DNA of 5,613 nt from an uncultured Sphingobium sp. (GCA_913773715.1 CAJYHD010000510.1:1-5613), one strand, 5' to 3'. Counted from the stretch's first letter, positions 1 to 5,613 are shown. A program made the numbers and translations. Notes: a model not told the origin generated them from the sequence alone.

Positions 1-1507
1 AGGCGGCGGCCAACGCCTTCTTCACCACTTCATTGACGACCTGTGGATTGGCTTTGCCCTGCATCGCCTTCATCGTCTGGCCGACGAAGAAGCCGAACAG
101 CGCTTCCTTGCCACCCTTGTACTGGGCGACCTTGTCCGCATTGTCGGCCAGCACCTTCGCCACAGCAGCTTCGATCGCGCCGGTGTCGGATGTCTGCTTG
201 AGGCCCTTTTCCTCCACGATCTTGGGCGCGCGATCTCCGGTTTCGAGCATGATCTCGAACACCTGCTTGGCGATCGTGCCGCTGATCGTGCCATCGGCGA
301 TCAGCGCGAGCAGCTCCGCGCCTTCCTCCGGGCTGACGGGACTGTCCTCCAGGCTCTTGCCCAGGCGGTTGAGCGCGCCGTAGAGTTCGGACAGCAGCCA
401 GTTGGCAGACGCCTTGGCAACCTCGCCCTCGCTCTTGCCCTGAATGCGGGCGGCCTGCGCCAGCAGCGCCTCGAACCAGCGCGCCGTGTCGGCGTCGGCG
501 GTCAGCGTCGCGGCATTATAGGCGGAAAGCCCAAGCTCGCCTTCGTAACGGCGGCGCTTGGCGTCGGGCAGTTCGGGCAGCGACTGGCGGCATTCCTCAA
601 GGAAAGCGTCGTCCAGTTCCAGCGGCAACAGGTCGGGATCGGGGAAGTAGCGATAGTCGTGCGCATCTTCCTTCGATCGCATGGACCGCGTTTCGTTGCG
701 GTCAGGATCGTAGAGGCGCGTTTCCTGCACGATCTTGCCGCCTGCCTCCAGCACGTCGACCTGACGGTTCGCCTCGTGCTCCACTACGGCCATGACAAAA
801 CGAACGGAGTTGACGTTCTTCGTCTCGGTACGCGTGCCAAACTCGGCGCCCGGCTTGCGAACCGAGACGTTGACGTCGGCGCGCATCGAACCCTGATCCA
901 TGTTGCCGTCGCACGAGCCGACATAGCGCAGGATCGTGCGCAGCTTCGACAGATAGGCACCGGCCTCCGCCGGCGATCGCATGTCGGGCTTGGACACGAT
1001 TTCCATCAGCGCCACGCCTGATCGATTGAGATCGACATAGGAGCTGGTCGGATGCTGATCGTGCATCAGCTTGCCCGCATCCTGCTCGACGTGGATACGC
1101 TCGATGCCGATCGTCTTGGTGCTGCTCGCCGGGTTCTTCTCGTCCAGCACGATGTCTATCTGCCCCTCGCCCACCAGCGGGTGGTAGAGCTGGCTGATCT
1201 GATAACCCTGCGGCAGATCGGCGTAGAAGTAATTCTTGCGGTCGAAGCGCGACCATGTGTTGATCTGTGCGTCGATCGCCATGCCGGTGCGCACCGCCTG
1301 ACGGATGCACTCGCGGTTCGGCACGGGCAGCATGCCAGGCATGGCCGCATCGACCAGGCTGACCTGCGTGTTCGGCTCCGCGCCGAACGCCGTCGCCGCG
1401 CCGGAAAACAGCTTGGCGTTGGAAGTGACCTGCGCATGGACCTCGAGGCCGATCACGACCTCCCACTCGCCGGTTGCGCCCTGGATGCGATAGGTTGATT
1501 CAGTCAT
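1..1507 (-). CDS. gatB: GatB, subunit B of Asp/Glu-tRNA amidotransferase (3' end cut by window edge)
   Basis: GatB is the tRNA-binding and kinase subunit of cytoplasmic GatCAB. It activates the side-chain carboxylate of Glu-tRNA(Gln) or Asp-tRNA(Asn) with ATP so that ammonia from GatA can be added. The frame is open from ATG 1507 to the left edge, giving 502 codons, against roughly 475-505 for the family, so only a few residues are missing. Visible motifs: GLEVHAQ at residues 20-26 (family Mg/ATP site region), YVDLNRSG from 157, [11 protein letters not shown] at 224-234, [12 protein letters not shown] from 285, and a C-terminal YqeY-like tail ending in [15 protein letters not shown]. An in-frame TGA two codons upstream prevents any longer start. 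The start has a weak Shine-Dalgarno: GAAG lies almost against the ATG. It is the third gene of gatC-gatA-gatB, 96 bp after gatA, with a palindromic repeat in between. The family call is secure. Which tRNA is used in vivo cannot be read here, though alphaproteobacteria generally lack GlnRS. Confidence 0.97.
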   Translation of the reverse strand, partial: MTESTYRIQGATGEWEVVIGLEVHAQVTSNAKLFSGAATAFGAEPNTQVSLVDAAMPGMLPVPNRECIRQAVRTGMAIDAQINTWSRFDRKNYFYADLPQGYQISQLYHPLVGEGQIDIVLDEKNPASSTKTIGIERIHVEQDAGKLMHDQHPTSSYVDLNRSGVALMEIVSKPDMRSPAEAGAYLSKLRTILRYVGSCDGNMDQGSMRADVNVSVRKPGAEFGTRTETKNVNSVRFVMAVVEHEANRQVDVLEAGGKIVQETRLYDPDRNETRSMRSKEDAHDYRYFPDPDLLPLELDDAFLEECRQSLPELPDAKRRRYEGELGLSAYNAATLTADADTARWFEALLAQAARIQGKSEGEVAKASANWLLSELYGALNRLGKSLEDSPVSPEEGAELLALIADGTISGTIAKQVFEIMLETGDRAPKIVEEKGLKQTSDTGAIEAAVAKVLADNADKVAQYKGGKEALFGFFVGQTMKAMQGKANPQVVNEVVKKALAAA

Positions 1508-1517
1508 TCTTCACACC

Positions 1518-1543
1518 GTCATCCCAGCGAAGGCTGGGATCTT
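1518..1543 (+). repeat. Palindromic unit, gatB-proximal copy (hairpin 1521-1540)
   Basis: The stem ATCCCAGC (1521-1528) pairs perfectly with GCTGGGAT (1533-1540) around the 4-nt loop GAAG. The unit ends 10 bp before the gatB start codon, so the hairpin abuts the gatB translation initiation region. Confidence 0.85.
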
Positions 1544-1568
1544 TCTCGTTTGTCGTGCAACCTCGCCT

Positions 1569-1594
1569 GAGATGCCAGCCTGCGCTGGCATGAC
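1569..1594 (-). repeat. Palindromic unit, gatA-proximal copy (hairpin 1572-1591)
   Basis: The stem ATGCCAGC (1572-1579) pairs perfectly with GCTGGCAT (1584-1591) around the loop CTGC. It is the reverse-oriented partner of the gatB-proximal copy and begins 9 bp beyond the gatA stop codon. The base pair that differs from the other copy is changed on both sides, preserving the stem. Confidence 0.85.
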
Positions 1595-1603
1595 GGGCCG
1601 GGG

Positions 1604-3169
1604 CTACCACCACTTGTCCGGGCGCGCCGTAAAGCCAGCGCGTTCTTCGATCGCGAGGGATGCGTTCAGCACCGTCTGTTCGTCCAGCGCCTTGCCGATG
1701 ATCTGGAGGCCGAGCGGAAGGCCCGCCGAGTCAAGGCCACCCGGCACCGACATCGCCGGGATACCGGCAAGGCTCGCGGGCACGGTGAAAACGTCGTTCA
1801 GATACATAGCGAGCGGATCGGCCTGCTTCTCGCCCAGCGCGAAGGATGCGCTCGGCGCGGTCGGCGTCAGCAGCAGGTCGCACTTTTCGAAAGCCTGATC
1901 GAAGTCGCGGGCGATGAGCGCGCGGACCTTCTGCGCCTGCGTGTAATAGGCGTCGTAGAAGCCCGCCGACAGCACATAGGTGCCGATCATGATGCGGCGC
2001 TTGACTTCCGGCCCGAACCCGGCGGCACGCGTCGCGGCATACATGTCCTGCAAGCCCGCGCCATCCGGCAGGTCGCGCTGGCCATAGCGGACGCCATCAT
2101 AGCGCGCGAGATTGGACGACGCTTCGGCAGGCGCGATGATGTAATAGGTCGGGAGCGCATATCGGGTGTGCGGCAGCGACACCTCGATCACTTCCGCGCC
2201 CGCATCCTTCAGCCATTCGATGCCGCGATCCCACAGAGCAGCGATCTCGGCGTTGAGGCCATCGGGGCGATATTCCTTGGGGATGCCGACCGTCTTGCCG
2301 CGCAAATCGCTCGACAGGTTCGCTTCCCACTGCGGTACGGCGAGGTCGAGCGAGGTCGAATCCTTGGGATCGAAGCCCGACATGGTTTCGAGCAGGATCG
2401 CATTGTCGCGCACGGTGTGCGCCATCGGCCCCGCCTGATCGAGCGAGGAAGCGAAGGCGACGATGCCCCAGCGCGAGCAGCGGCCATAGGTCGGCTTGAT
2501 GCCGCTGATGCCGGTAAAAGCGGCTGGCTGGCGGATGGACCCGCCGGTGTCGGTACCGGTCGCCGCCGGGCAGAGCCGCGCCGCGATCGCGGACGAAGAA
2601 CCGCCCGAGGAGCCGCCCGGAACAACGGGAGCAGTATCCCACACCTTGCCAACAGGCAGATTGCCGAACAACTTAGAATCAGTAATCTTAGCGAGATCAG
2701 AGTGATCGGCAGGATCGTAGCCAATCTGCCGACGCCACGGCGAAATGACGTTGCCGAAATAGCTCGTCTCATTGGACGATCCCATGGCGAACTGGTCGAG
2801 GTTGAGCTTGCCCAGCATCCCCGCACCCGCCGCCCAGAGCTTGCCCGATACGGTGGACTCATAGGTCGGCACGAAGCCCTCGAGCATATGGCTCGCGGCG
2901 GTGGTCTGGACGCCCTGCGTGCAGAAAAGGTCCTTCATGCCGATGGGCACGCCTGCCAACGCACCCAACGTCTCGCCAGATGCCTTCGCTTTATCGGCGG
3001 CGTCGGCAGCTTCCAGCGCCTTTTCCGGCGTTTCGACGATGAAGGCGTTCAGCGCCTTGGCCGCGGAAACATTGGCATTGAACGCGCTTGCCACTTCACG
3101 CGCGGAAAAGTCGCCCGCGCGAAAGCCGTCGCGGATTTCCGCGACCGTCAGGTCGGTCAGATTGGTCAT
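1604..3169 (-). CDS. gatA: GatA, glutaminase/amidase subunit of Asp/Glu-tRNA amidotransferase, with an internal insertion
   Basis: GatA hydrolyses glutamine and channels the ammonia to GatB, where it amidates Glu-tRNA(Gln) or Asp-tRNA(Asn). It is a cytoplasmic amidase-signature enzyme of 521 residues. The Ser-cisSer-Lys triad is visible: Lys79 in GVPIGMKD, the cis-Ser in the glycine/serine loop GGSSGGSSS (185-193), and nucleophile Ser211 in [15 protein letters not shown] 3169 overlaps the gatC stop by one base (TAATG), and AAGGTG lies 8 nt upstream, so translation is probably coupled to gatC. The product is about 25-30 residues longer than the roughly 490-495 I expect. The excess lies between [10 protein letters not shown] (138-147) and PGGSSGGS (184 on), where relatives normally have only about 10-15 residues between the FGN-equivalent and PGG. 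Codon use there differs sharply from the rest. All catalytic residues are intact and the frame is unbroken, so I expect an active enzyme. Confidence 0.97.
   Translation of the reverse strand: MTNLTDLTVAEIRDGFRAGDFSAREVASAFNANVSAAKALNAFIVETPEKALEAADAADKAKASGETLGALAGVPIGMKDLFCTQGVQTTAASHMLEGFVPTYESTVSGKLWAAGAGMLGKLNLDQFAMGSSNETSYFGNVISPWRRQIGYDPADHSDLAKITDSKLFGNLPVGKVWDTAPVVPGGSSGGSSSAIAARLCPAATGTDTGGSIRQPAAFTGISGIKPTYGRCSRWGIVAFASSLDQAGPMAHTVRDNAILLETMSGFDPKDSTSLDLAVPQWEANLSSDLRGKTVGIPKEYRPDGLNAEIAALWDRGIEWLKDAGAEVIEVSLPHTRYALPTYYIIAPAEASSNLARYDGVRYGQRDLPDGAGLQDMYAATRAAGFGPEVKRRIMIGTYVLSAGFYDAYYTQAQKVRALIARDFDQAFEKCDLLLTPTAPSASFALGEKQADPLAMYLNDVFTVPASLAGIPAMSVPGGLDSAGLPLGLQIIGKALDEQTVLNASLAIEERAGFTARPDKWW
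2621..2725 (-). other. Atypical segment of gatA (residues 149-183) containing a probable in-frame insertion of about 28 codons
   Basis: This stretch lies between the conserved SPWRRQ and PGGSSGGS blocks of GatA. Of its 35 codons, 19 end in T, 16 in G or C and none in A (GC3 46%), while flanking gatA strongly prefers G/C endings. The encoded sequence is hydrophilic at first, with Asp at 152, 155, 158 and 164, then contains [11 protein letters not shown]. It immediately precedes the cis-Ser loop, so on the amidase fold it should form a surface loop near the active-site side. The excess length is judged against remembered relatives, so the exact borders are uncertain. Confidence 0.7.
2655..2730. 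repeat. 9-bp perfect inverted repeat delimiting 76 bp inside gatA
   Basis: GGCAGATTG at 2655-2663 and its exact complement CAATCTGCC at 2722-2730 face each other across 58 bp. Both arms are coding: RQIG at one end and GNLP at the other. They coincide with the codon-atypical segment, as expected of the termini of a small inserted element. An 8-bp direct repeat, TTGCCGAA at 2661-2668 and 2751-2758, overlaps one arm. Confidence 0.7.
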
Positions 3170-3456
3170 TATTCGATCACCTTGGGCACCGCGAAGAAGC
3201 CATGTTCGGCCTGCGGCGCGTTCGCCAATACGTTGTCGCGCACGTCGCCGTCGGTGACGACATCGTCGCGCAGGCGCAGCGTGTTAGGGATGACGGCGGT
3301 CATCGGCTCTACGCCGGTTACGTCCACCTCGCCCAGTTGCTCCACCCAGCCAAGGATGTTGTTGAGTTCCGGCACCATCGCCTGCGCCTCCGCCTCGCTC
3401 ACCGAAATGCGCGAGAGGCTGGCGATCTTCTTTACGGTCTGAAGGTCTATCGACAT
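3169..3456 (-). CDS. gatC: GatC, small subunit of Asp/Glu-tRNA amidotransferase
   Basis: GatC is a 95-residue protein, the normal length for the family. It wraps around the GatA-GatB interface and stabilises the amidotransferase; it has no catalytic site of its own. Family features are the N-terminal helical part ([18 protein letters not shown]), the central [21 protein letters not shown] segment, and the C-terminal [10 protein letters not shown] followed by [21 protein letters not shown] 3456 gives the usual start [12 protein letters not shown]. Upstream is a G-rich GGCGGG rather than a strong Shine-Dalgarno. It is the first gene of gatC-gatA-gatB: its TAA overlaps the gatA ATG by one base. 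It diverges from the DUF3089-ruvX pair, so the operon promoter should lie in the 126-bp gap or just beyond it. Confidence 0.96.
   Translation of the reverse strand: MSIDLQTVKKIASLSRISVSEAEAQAMVPELNNILGWVEQLGEVDVTGVEPMTAVIPNTLRLRDDVVTDGDVRDNVLANAPQAEHGFFAVPKVIE
3178..3183 (-). promoter_or_regulatory. Shine-Dalgarno of gatA within the gatC 3' end
   Basis: On the minus strand AAGGTG lies 8 nt before the gatA ATG, inside the last codons of gatC. With the one-base TAATG overlap this supports the start at 3169 and translational coupling of the two subunits. Confidence 0.7.
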
Positions 3457-3582
3457 GGCCCGCCGCTAGCATTGGCACATGCGCGCTTCAAGTGTTCTGC
3501 TGTGCTTGCGCCATCGGTGCAGTTGCGCCAGACAGGCGCTCGCGACGGAAAGCCAGCCGTCGAGCGGGGAGAGACAGGTCCA
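3457..3582. promoter_or_regulatory. Divergent intergenic region between gatC and the DUF3089-ruvX operon
   Basis: This 126-bp gap must hold the start signals for both directions unless promoters lie inside neighbouring genes. No convincing -35/-10 pair is visible. Towards gatC there is a TTGAAG with a weak TAGCGG 17 nt later. The gap also contains a perfect 8-bp direct repeat TTGCGCCA (3506-3513 and 3523-3530, 17-bp offset). The second copy overlaps a GCGCC-AGACA-GGCGC dyad at 3525-3539. These could be operator-like, but elements this short also occur by chance. Confidence 0.5.
3566..3573 (+). promoter_or_regulatory. Shine-Dalgarno supporting the GTG start at 3583
   Basis: GGGGAGAG lies about 9-11 nt before GTG 3583. 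It is the deciding evidence for this start: the frame stays open far upstream through sequence antisense to gatC, and the next in-frame ATG (3664) would remove the membrane anchor. Confidence 0.65.
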
Positions 3583-4707
3583 GTGGCGCGCAAATTCCTC
3601 TATGTCATTGCGACGGTCATCGTTTTGGTGATCGCGGCGCTGCTGATCTATCGCGTGTGGGGGATGCAGTTGATCCGCGCCGTCATGGTGCCCCGCGAGC
3701 CTTTCTCCGAATTGAAGCCCCTGCCCGCGAACGCCTATGCCGACATGAAGATGTGGATCGCGCGGCCCGACATGAAGGAAGGAAACCCGGCGCTCTGGTC
3801 GCCGCAGGGGGCAGCGCCCCTGCCCCGCCTGCCTCAGCGCGCCGCTGTATTCTTCATCCACCCGACGAGCTACATCACCACCTTCGGCGACGCGCACTGG
3901 AACGCGCCGCTGGATGACAAGGATGCGGATGCGACCGCCCGCCGCTTCGTCCAGGGGCAGGCGAGCGCCTTCAACGACGCGGGCGACGTATGGGTGCCGC
4001 ATTATCGGCAGGCCAATTATGGCGCGTTTCTGACGACCGGGCCGGAGGGCGACAAGGCGCTTGCCGCCGCCTATCGCGATGTCGTGCAGGCGTTCGCCGC
4101 TTTCCTGAAGGCCAATCCGACCGGCCCGCTTATACTCGCCGGGCATAGCCAGGGATCGCGCCACCTGCTCCAGTTGGTGCGCGAACAGGTGTCGGGCAAG
4201 CCGGGCGCGGATCGGGTCGCGGCCATCTATGCGGTCGGCTGGCCCATATCGGTAGAGGCGGATCTGCCAGCTCTCGGCTTCCCCGCCTGTGCTGGGCGCG
4301 ATCAGGCGCATTGCATCGTCAGCTGGCAAAGCTACGCCGAACCCGCAGACCCTTCCGCTGTGGTAGAGACGTTCGAGCGCAAGACCGGCCTTACCGGCAA
4401 GCCGCGCAAGGGGACGCACATGCTCTGCACCAACCCTATCACCGGAGCCTTCAACGGCAACGCGCCCGCGAGCGCGAACATCGGCACGCTCGATGCGCGG
4501 GATGGTGACAAGCCGCCTCGCCTGCTGCCCGGCGTCGTGCCCGCACGCTGCGACACTAGCGGCGTGCTGATGATCGGGGAGCCGGTGGACATGGGTCCCT
4601 ACACCCTTCCCGGCAACAATTATCACGTCTATGACTATAGCCTGTTCTGGGGCAATGTCCGCGAAGATGCGCGGCACAGGCTGGCGGCGTTCACGAAGGC
4701 AAGATGA
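3583..4707 (+). CDS. Membrane-anchored DUF3089 family alpha/beta hydrolase
   Basis: The 374-residue product starts at GTG. Residues 5-23 form one hydrophobic helix after an R3-K4 charge, a signal-anchor pattern that would place the body in the periplasm. The body matches the DUF3089 family of alpha/beta-hydrolase-like proteins: [10 protein letters not shown] (88-97) with WNAP (106-109), the nucleophile elbow GHSQGS with Ser189 (187-192), and a C-terminal [14 protein letters not shown] in which His348 is the likely catalytic base. The acid residue is not obvious. Four cysteines (236, 244, 282, 323) lie outside the anchor, so disulfides are possible in an oxidising compartment. Substrate is unknown; esterase or lipase-like activity is inference from the fold. 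Its stop overlaps the ruvX start (ATGA), so the two are almost certainly cotranscribed. It diverges from gatC. A 403-codon frame on the opposite strand is a shadow of this gene. Confidence 0.88.
   Translation: MARKFLYVIATVIVLVIAALLIYRVWGMQLIRAVMVPREPFSELKPLPANAYADMKMWIARPDMKEGNPALWSPQGAAPLPRLPQRAAVFFIHPTSYITTFGDAHWNAPLDDKDADATARRFVQGQASAFNDAGDVWVPHYRQANYGAFLTTGPEGDKALAAAYRDVVQAFAAFLKANPTGPLILAGHSQGSRHLLQLVREQVSGKPGADRVAAIYAVGWPISVEADLPALGFPACAGRDQAHCIVSWQSYAEPADPSAVVETFERKTGLTGKPRKGTHMLCTNPITGAFNGNAPASANIGTLDARDGDKPPRLLPGVVPARCDTSGVLMIGEPVDMGPYTLPGNNYHVYDYSLFWGNVREDARHRLAAFTKAR
4695..4699 (+). promoter_or_regulatory. Shine-Dalgarno of ruvX
   Basis: GAAGG ends 4 nt before the ruvX ATG, inside the last codons of the upstream hydrolase gene. 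Together with the ATGA overlap it supports start 4704 and coupled translation. Confidence 0.6.
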
Positions 4708-5177
4708 CAGTGGTGACTACGGATCGCGCGGAGTTTCGCGCGGCGCTGCCCAGCGGTGGGCGGCTGATCGGTATGGATGTGGGAACGAAGACGATCGGCC
4801 TCGCGCTGTGCGACGCGGGCTGGTCGATCTCCAGCCCGGCGCACACGGTGACGCGCGGCAAGTTCAGCAAGGACAAGGTGGCGCTTGCCGCCTTCATCGC
4901 GCAGCAGCAGGTGAAGGGCATCGTCATCGGCCTGCCGCTCAACCTCGACGGCAGTTCCTCCCCCCGCGCGCAGGCGAGCCGGGCCTTTGCGCAGAACCTT
5001 GCCGACCTGGGATTGCCGATCCTGCTGTGGGACGAGCGCTGGTCGACGCAGGCGGTGACGCGGACATTATTGGAAGCAGACGCGAGCCGCGCGCGACGCG
5101 ATGAACTGGTCGACAAGATGGCGGCAAGCTATATCTTGCAGGGTGCGATTGATGGGCTGGTGGCGGGATTGGAGTAG
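4704..5177 (+). CDS. ruvX: RuvX/YqgF, putative pre-16S rRNA nuclease (RNase H fold)
   Basis: The 157-residue protein has the normal size and all the motifs of the YqgF/RuvX family: [12 protein letters not shown] (23-34) with catalytic Asp25, [10 protein letters not shown] (75-84), WDERWST (109-115) with Glu111, and [15 protein letters not shown] (136-150) with Asp137, which completes the acidic site. The family acts in the cytoplasm. It is best supported as the nuclease that trims the 5' end of 16S rRNA precursors; the older name, Holliday-junction resolvase-like, comes from structural similarity to RuvC. The ATG overlaps the stop of the DUF3089 gene by ATGA and has GAAGG 4 nt upstream. No terminator follows its TAG: only 6 bp separate it from the convergent small membrane-protein gene. 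Confidence 0.96.
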   Translation: MTVVTTDRAEFRAALPSGGRLIGMDVGTKTIGLALCDAGWSISSPAHTVTRGKFSKDKVALAAFIAQQQVKGIVIGLPLNLDGSSSPRAQASRAFAQNLADLGLPILLWDERWSTQAVTRTLLEADASRARRDELVDKMAASYILQGAIDGLVAGLE

Positions 5178-5183
5178 CGTGAA

Positions 5184-5531
5184 CTAATCCTCATCGTACG
5201 CTTCGATCGACGTTTCCCAATGACGGTGGCAATAATAGGCGATCGTGCCAGCAATGACGCCGACAAGCATCAAATAGATTGTTTGCAACCCGATCAGCCC
5301 CAAAACGATGATCAGTCCCGGCGCATCGTGGTGCCCAAGCTGAGCGATAAATGCCTCGACGTCCGCCATCGCGCCGAACCAGACGATCGCCGCGCAGATA
5401 GAAGCTGGCAAGCCAGCGACCATAGCCGCCGAAATGCCTCCGAACAGCGCATACCCGTTTTGCACACTATCGGCCAAATAGACGGGACCGTGCCGATTAA
5501 AGGCGGGAGCAGCAAGCCCGCAATAATGCAT
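5184..5531 (-). CDS. Small hypothetical membrane protein, two predicted transmembrane helices
   Basis: I do not recognise a family. The 115-residue frame has two hydrophobic segments, about residues 29-51 (LFGGISAAMVAGLPASICAAIVWF) and 71-98 (within GLIIVLGLIGLQ-TIYLMLVGVIAGTIAYY). A short polar loop with Asp, Glu and His joins them, and the tail is charged (HRHWETSIEAYDED). The pattern of two long helices and an acidic C terminus makes a real membrane protein likely. G+C by hand count of 5221-5520 is 58%, lower than the neighbouring genes. The start is uncertain: ATG 5531 has no good Shine-Dalgarno and follows a T-rich run, while GTG at residue 23 or ATG at residue 37 are alternatives, the latter cutting into the first helix. 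It lies 26 bp downstream of another minus-strand gene and converges on ruvX. Confidence 0.65.
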   Translation of the reverse strand: MHYCGLAAPAFNRHGPVYLADSVQNGYALFGGISAAMVAGLPASICAAIVWFGAMADVEAFIAQLGHHDAPGLIIVLGLIGLQTIYLMLVGVIAGTIAYYCHRHWETSIEAYDED

Positions 5532-5558
5532 AAATAAAATTAGGGGAACATTGCCCCT
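5532..5558 (-). terminator. Weak intrinsic-terminator-like hairpin after the right-edge gene
   Basis: Read on the minus strand, AGGGG (5558-5554) pairs with CCCCT (5546-5542) around a 7-nt loop, followed by the T-rich run AATTTTATTT. The stem is only 5 bp but G:C rich. It begins at the stop codon of the right-edge gene, and its T-rich tail runs directly into the ATG of the 115-residue membrane protein, so it may reduce or attenuate readthrough between the two. Confidence 0.45.
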
Positions 5559-5613
5559 TATTCAGTCACCCAATCCGCCAATACAATCCCCTGCGCGTAG
5601 AGCAGCACCGACA
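5558..5613 (-). CDS. C-terminal end of an unidentified protein (5' part beyond window)
   Basis: The minus-strand frame is open from the right edge to TAA at 5560-5558 and encodes the tail SVLLYAQGIVLADWVTE. Codons are G/C-ending, as in the genuine genes here, and the stop coincides with a terminator-like hairpin; both favour a real gene end. Seventeen residues are too few to name a family. It lies upstream of the small membrane-protein gene in the same direction. Confidence 0.5.
   Translation of the reverse strand, partial: SVLLYAQGIVLADWVTE

Larger units (their letters stand above)
1518..1594. repeat. Composite inverted pair of palindromic (REP-like) repeats between gatA and gatB
   Basis: Two 26-nt palindromic units, 1518-1543 and 1569-1594, lie in opposite orientation around a 25-nt centre and occupy nearly all of the 96-bp gatA-gatB gap. 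After reverse-complementing one copy they match at 22 of 26 positions. Two of the four differences sit opposite each other in the stem (C/G in one copy, G/C in the other), so pairing is kept in both. In the operon mRNA they can form two local hairpins or one long arm-to-arm stem. No T tract follows, so this is not a classic terminator. Units beginning GTCATCCCAGC are, from memory, dispersed in sphingomonad genomes; multicopy status cannot be shown from one window. Confidence 0.85.

Noticed and set aside
702..1466. 254-codon minus-strand frame inside gatB
   Set aside because: It is an out-of-frame shadow. The continuous GatB frame from 1507 to the left edge carries all the family motifs.
1518..1594. 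gatA-gatB palindromes as a transcription terminator
   Set aside because: Neither hairpin is followed by a T tract on the minus strand, and terminating before gatB would split an obligate three-subunit operon.
1518..2730. Common origin for the 77-bp intergenic repeat and the 76-bp inverted-repeat segment in gatA
   Set aside because: Their lengths are similar but their arms (GTCATCCCAGC versus GGCAGATTG) and centres share no sequence; the size match looks coincidental.
2168..3442. 424-codon open frame on the plus strand
   Set aside because: It lies antisense to gatA and gatC, which are unmistakable by motif. The composition is Arg-rich and lacks domains.
3088..3582. Upstream extension of the DUF3089 reading frame to ATG 3088
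   Set aside because: It would run antisense through gatC and the start of gatA and encode Arg/His-rich sequence before the anchor. GTG 3583 with GGGGAGAG upstream fits a normal signal-anchor start.
3466..4677. 403-codon open frame on the minus strand
   Set aside because: It is entirely antisense to the DUF3089 hydrolase, which has the GHSQGS motif, a membrane anchor and an ATGA overlap with ruvX. The reverse frame shows no family motif and is typical of G+C-rich antisense shadows.
1..5613. CRISPR array, tRNA or rRNA gene, complete insertion sequence, phage module
   Set aside because: No regularly spaced repeat series, no tRNA-like cloverleaf or rRNA signature, and no transposase or phage gene was seen on reading both strands.

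Overview
The window is about 64% G+C and looks like a chromosomal housekeeping segment of an alphaproteobacterium, most likely a sphingomonad (Sphingobium/Sphingomonas group). The clues are the sphingomonad-like GatA, GatB and GatC sequences, strong G/C-ending codon use, and a GTCATCCCAGC-type palindromic repeat of a kind I recall from sphingomonad genomes. The assignment is inference from sequence style, not a search.

Layout: on the minus strand lies the operon gatC (3456-3169), gatA (3169-1604), gatB (1507 to the left edge, missing only its last residues). It encodes the tRNA-dependent amidotransferase GatCAB, which converts Glu-tRNA(Gln) and/or Asp-tRNA(Asn) to the correctly amidated tRNAs. 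gatC and gatA overlap by one base. gatA and gatB are separated by 96 bp that is almost filled by a 77-bp pair of inverted palindromes. Diverging from gatC across a 126-bp gap, on the plus strand, are a membrane-anchored DUF3089-type alpha/beta hydrolase (3583-4707) and ruvX/yqgF (4704-5177), joined by an ATGA overlap. ruvX converges, with only 6 bp between, on a minus-strand gene for a small two-helix membrane protein (5531-5184). Upstream of that gene is the C-terminal end of another minus-strand gene (5613-5558), closed by a weak terminator-like hairpin. No gene-free stretch exceeds 300 bp.

How the genes relate: GatC, GatA and GatB form one enzyme. RuvX is a predicted RNase H-fold nuclease for pre-16S rRNA maturation, so both sides of the divergent gap serve translation. 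The DUF3089 hydrolase is probably an envelope enzyme that shares transcription and translational coupling with ruvX; no functional link is visible.

The most unusual feature is inside gatA. An extra segment of roughly 28 residues precedes the GGSSGGS catalytic loop, has markedly T-ending codons (no A-ending ones), carries a 9-bp inverted repeat 76 bp end to end, and is bracketed by an 8-bp direct repeat exactly 90 bp (30 codons) apart. This looks like an in-frame insertion into an essential gene. The paired, covarying palindromes between gatA and gatB are the second item worth attention. I saw no complete new multi-gene system, CRISPR array, tRNA, rRNA or insertion sequence.
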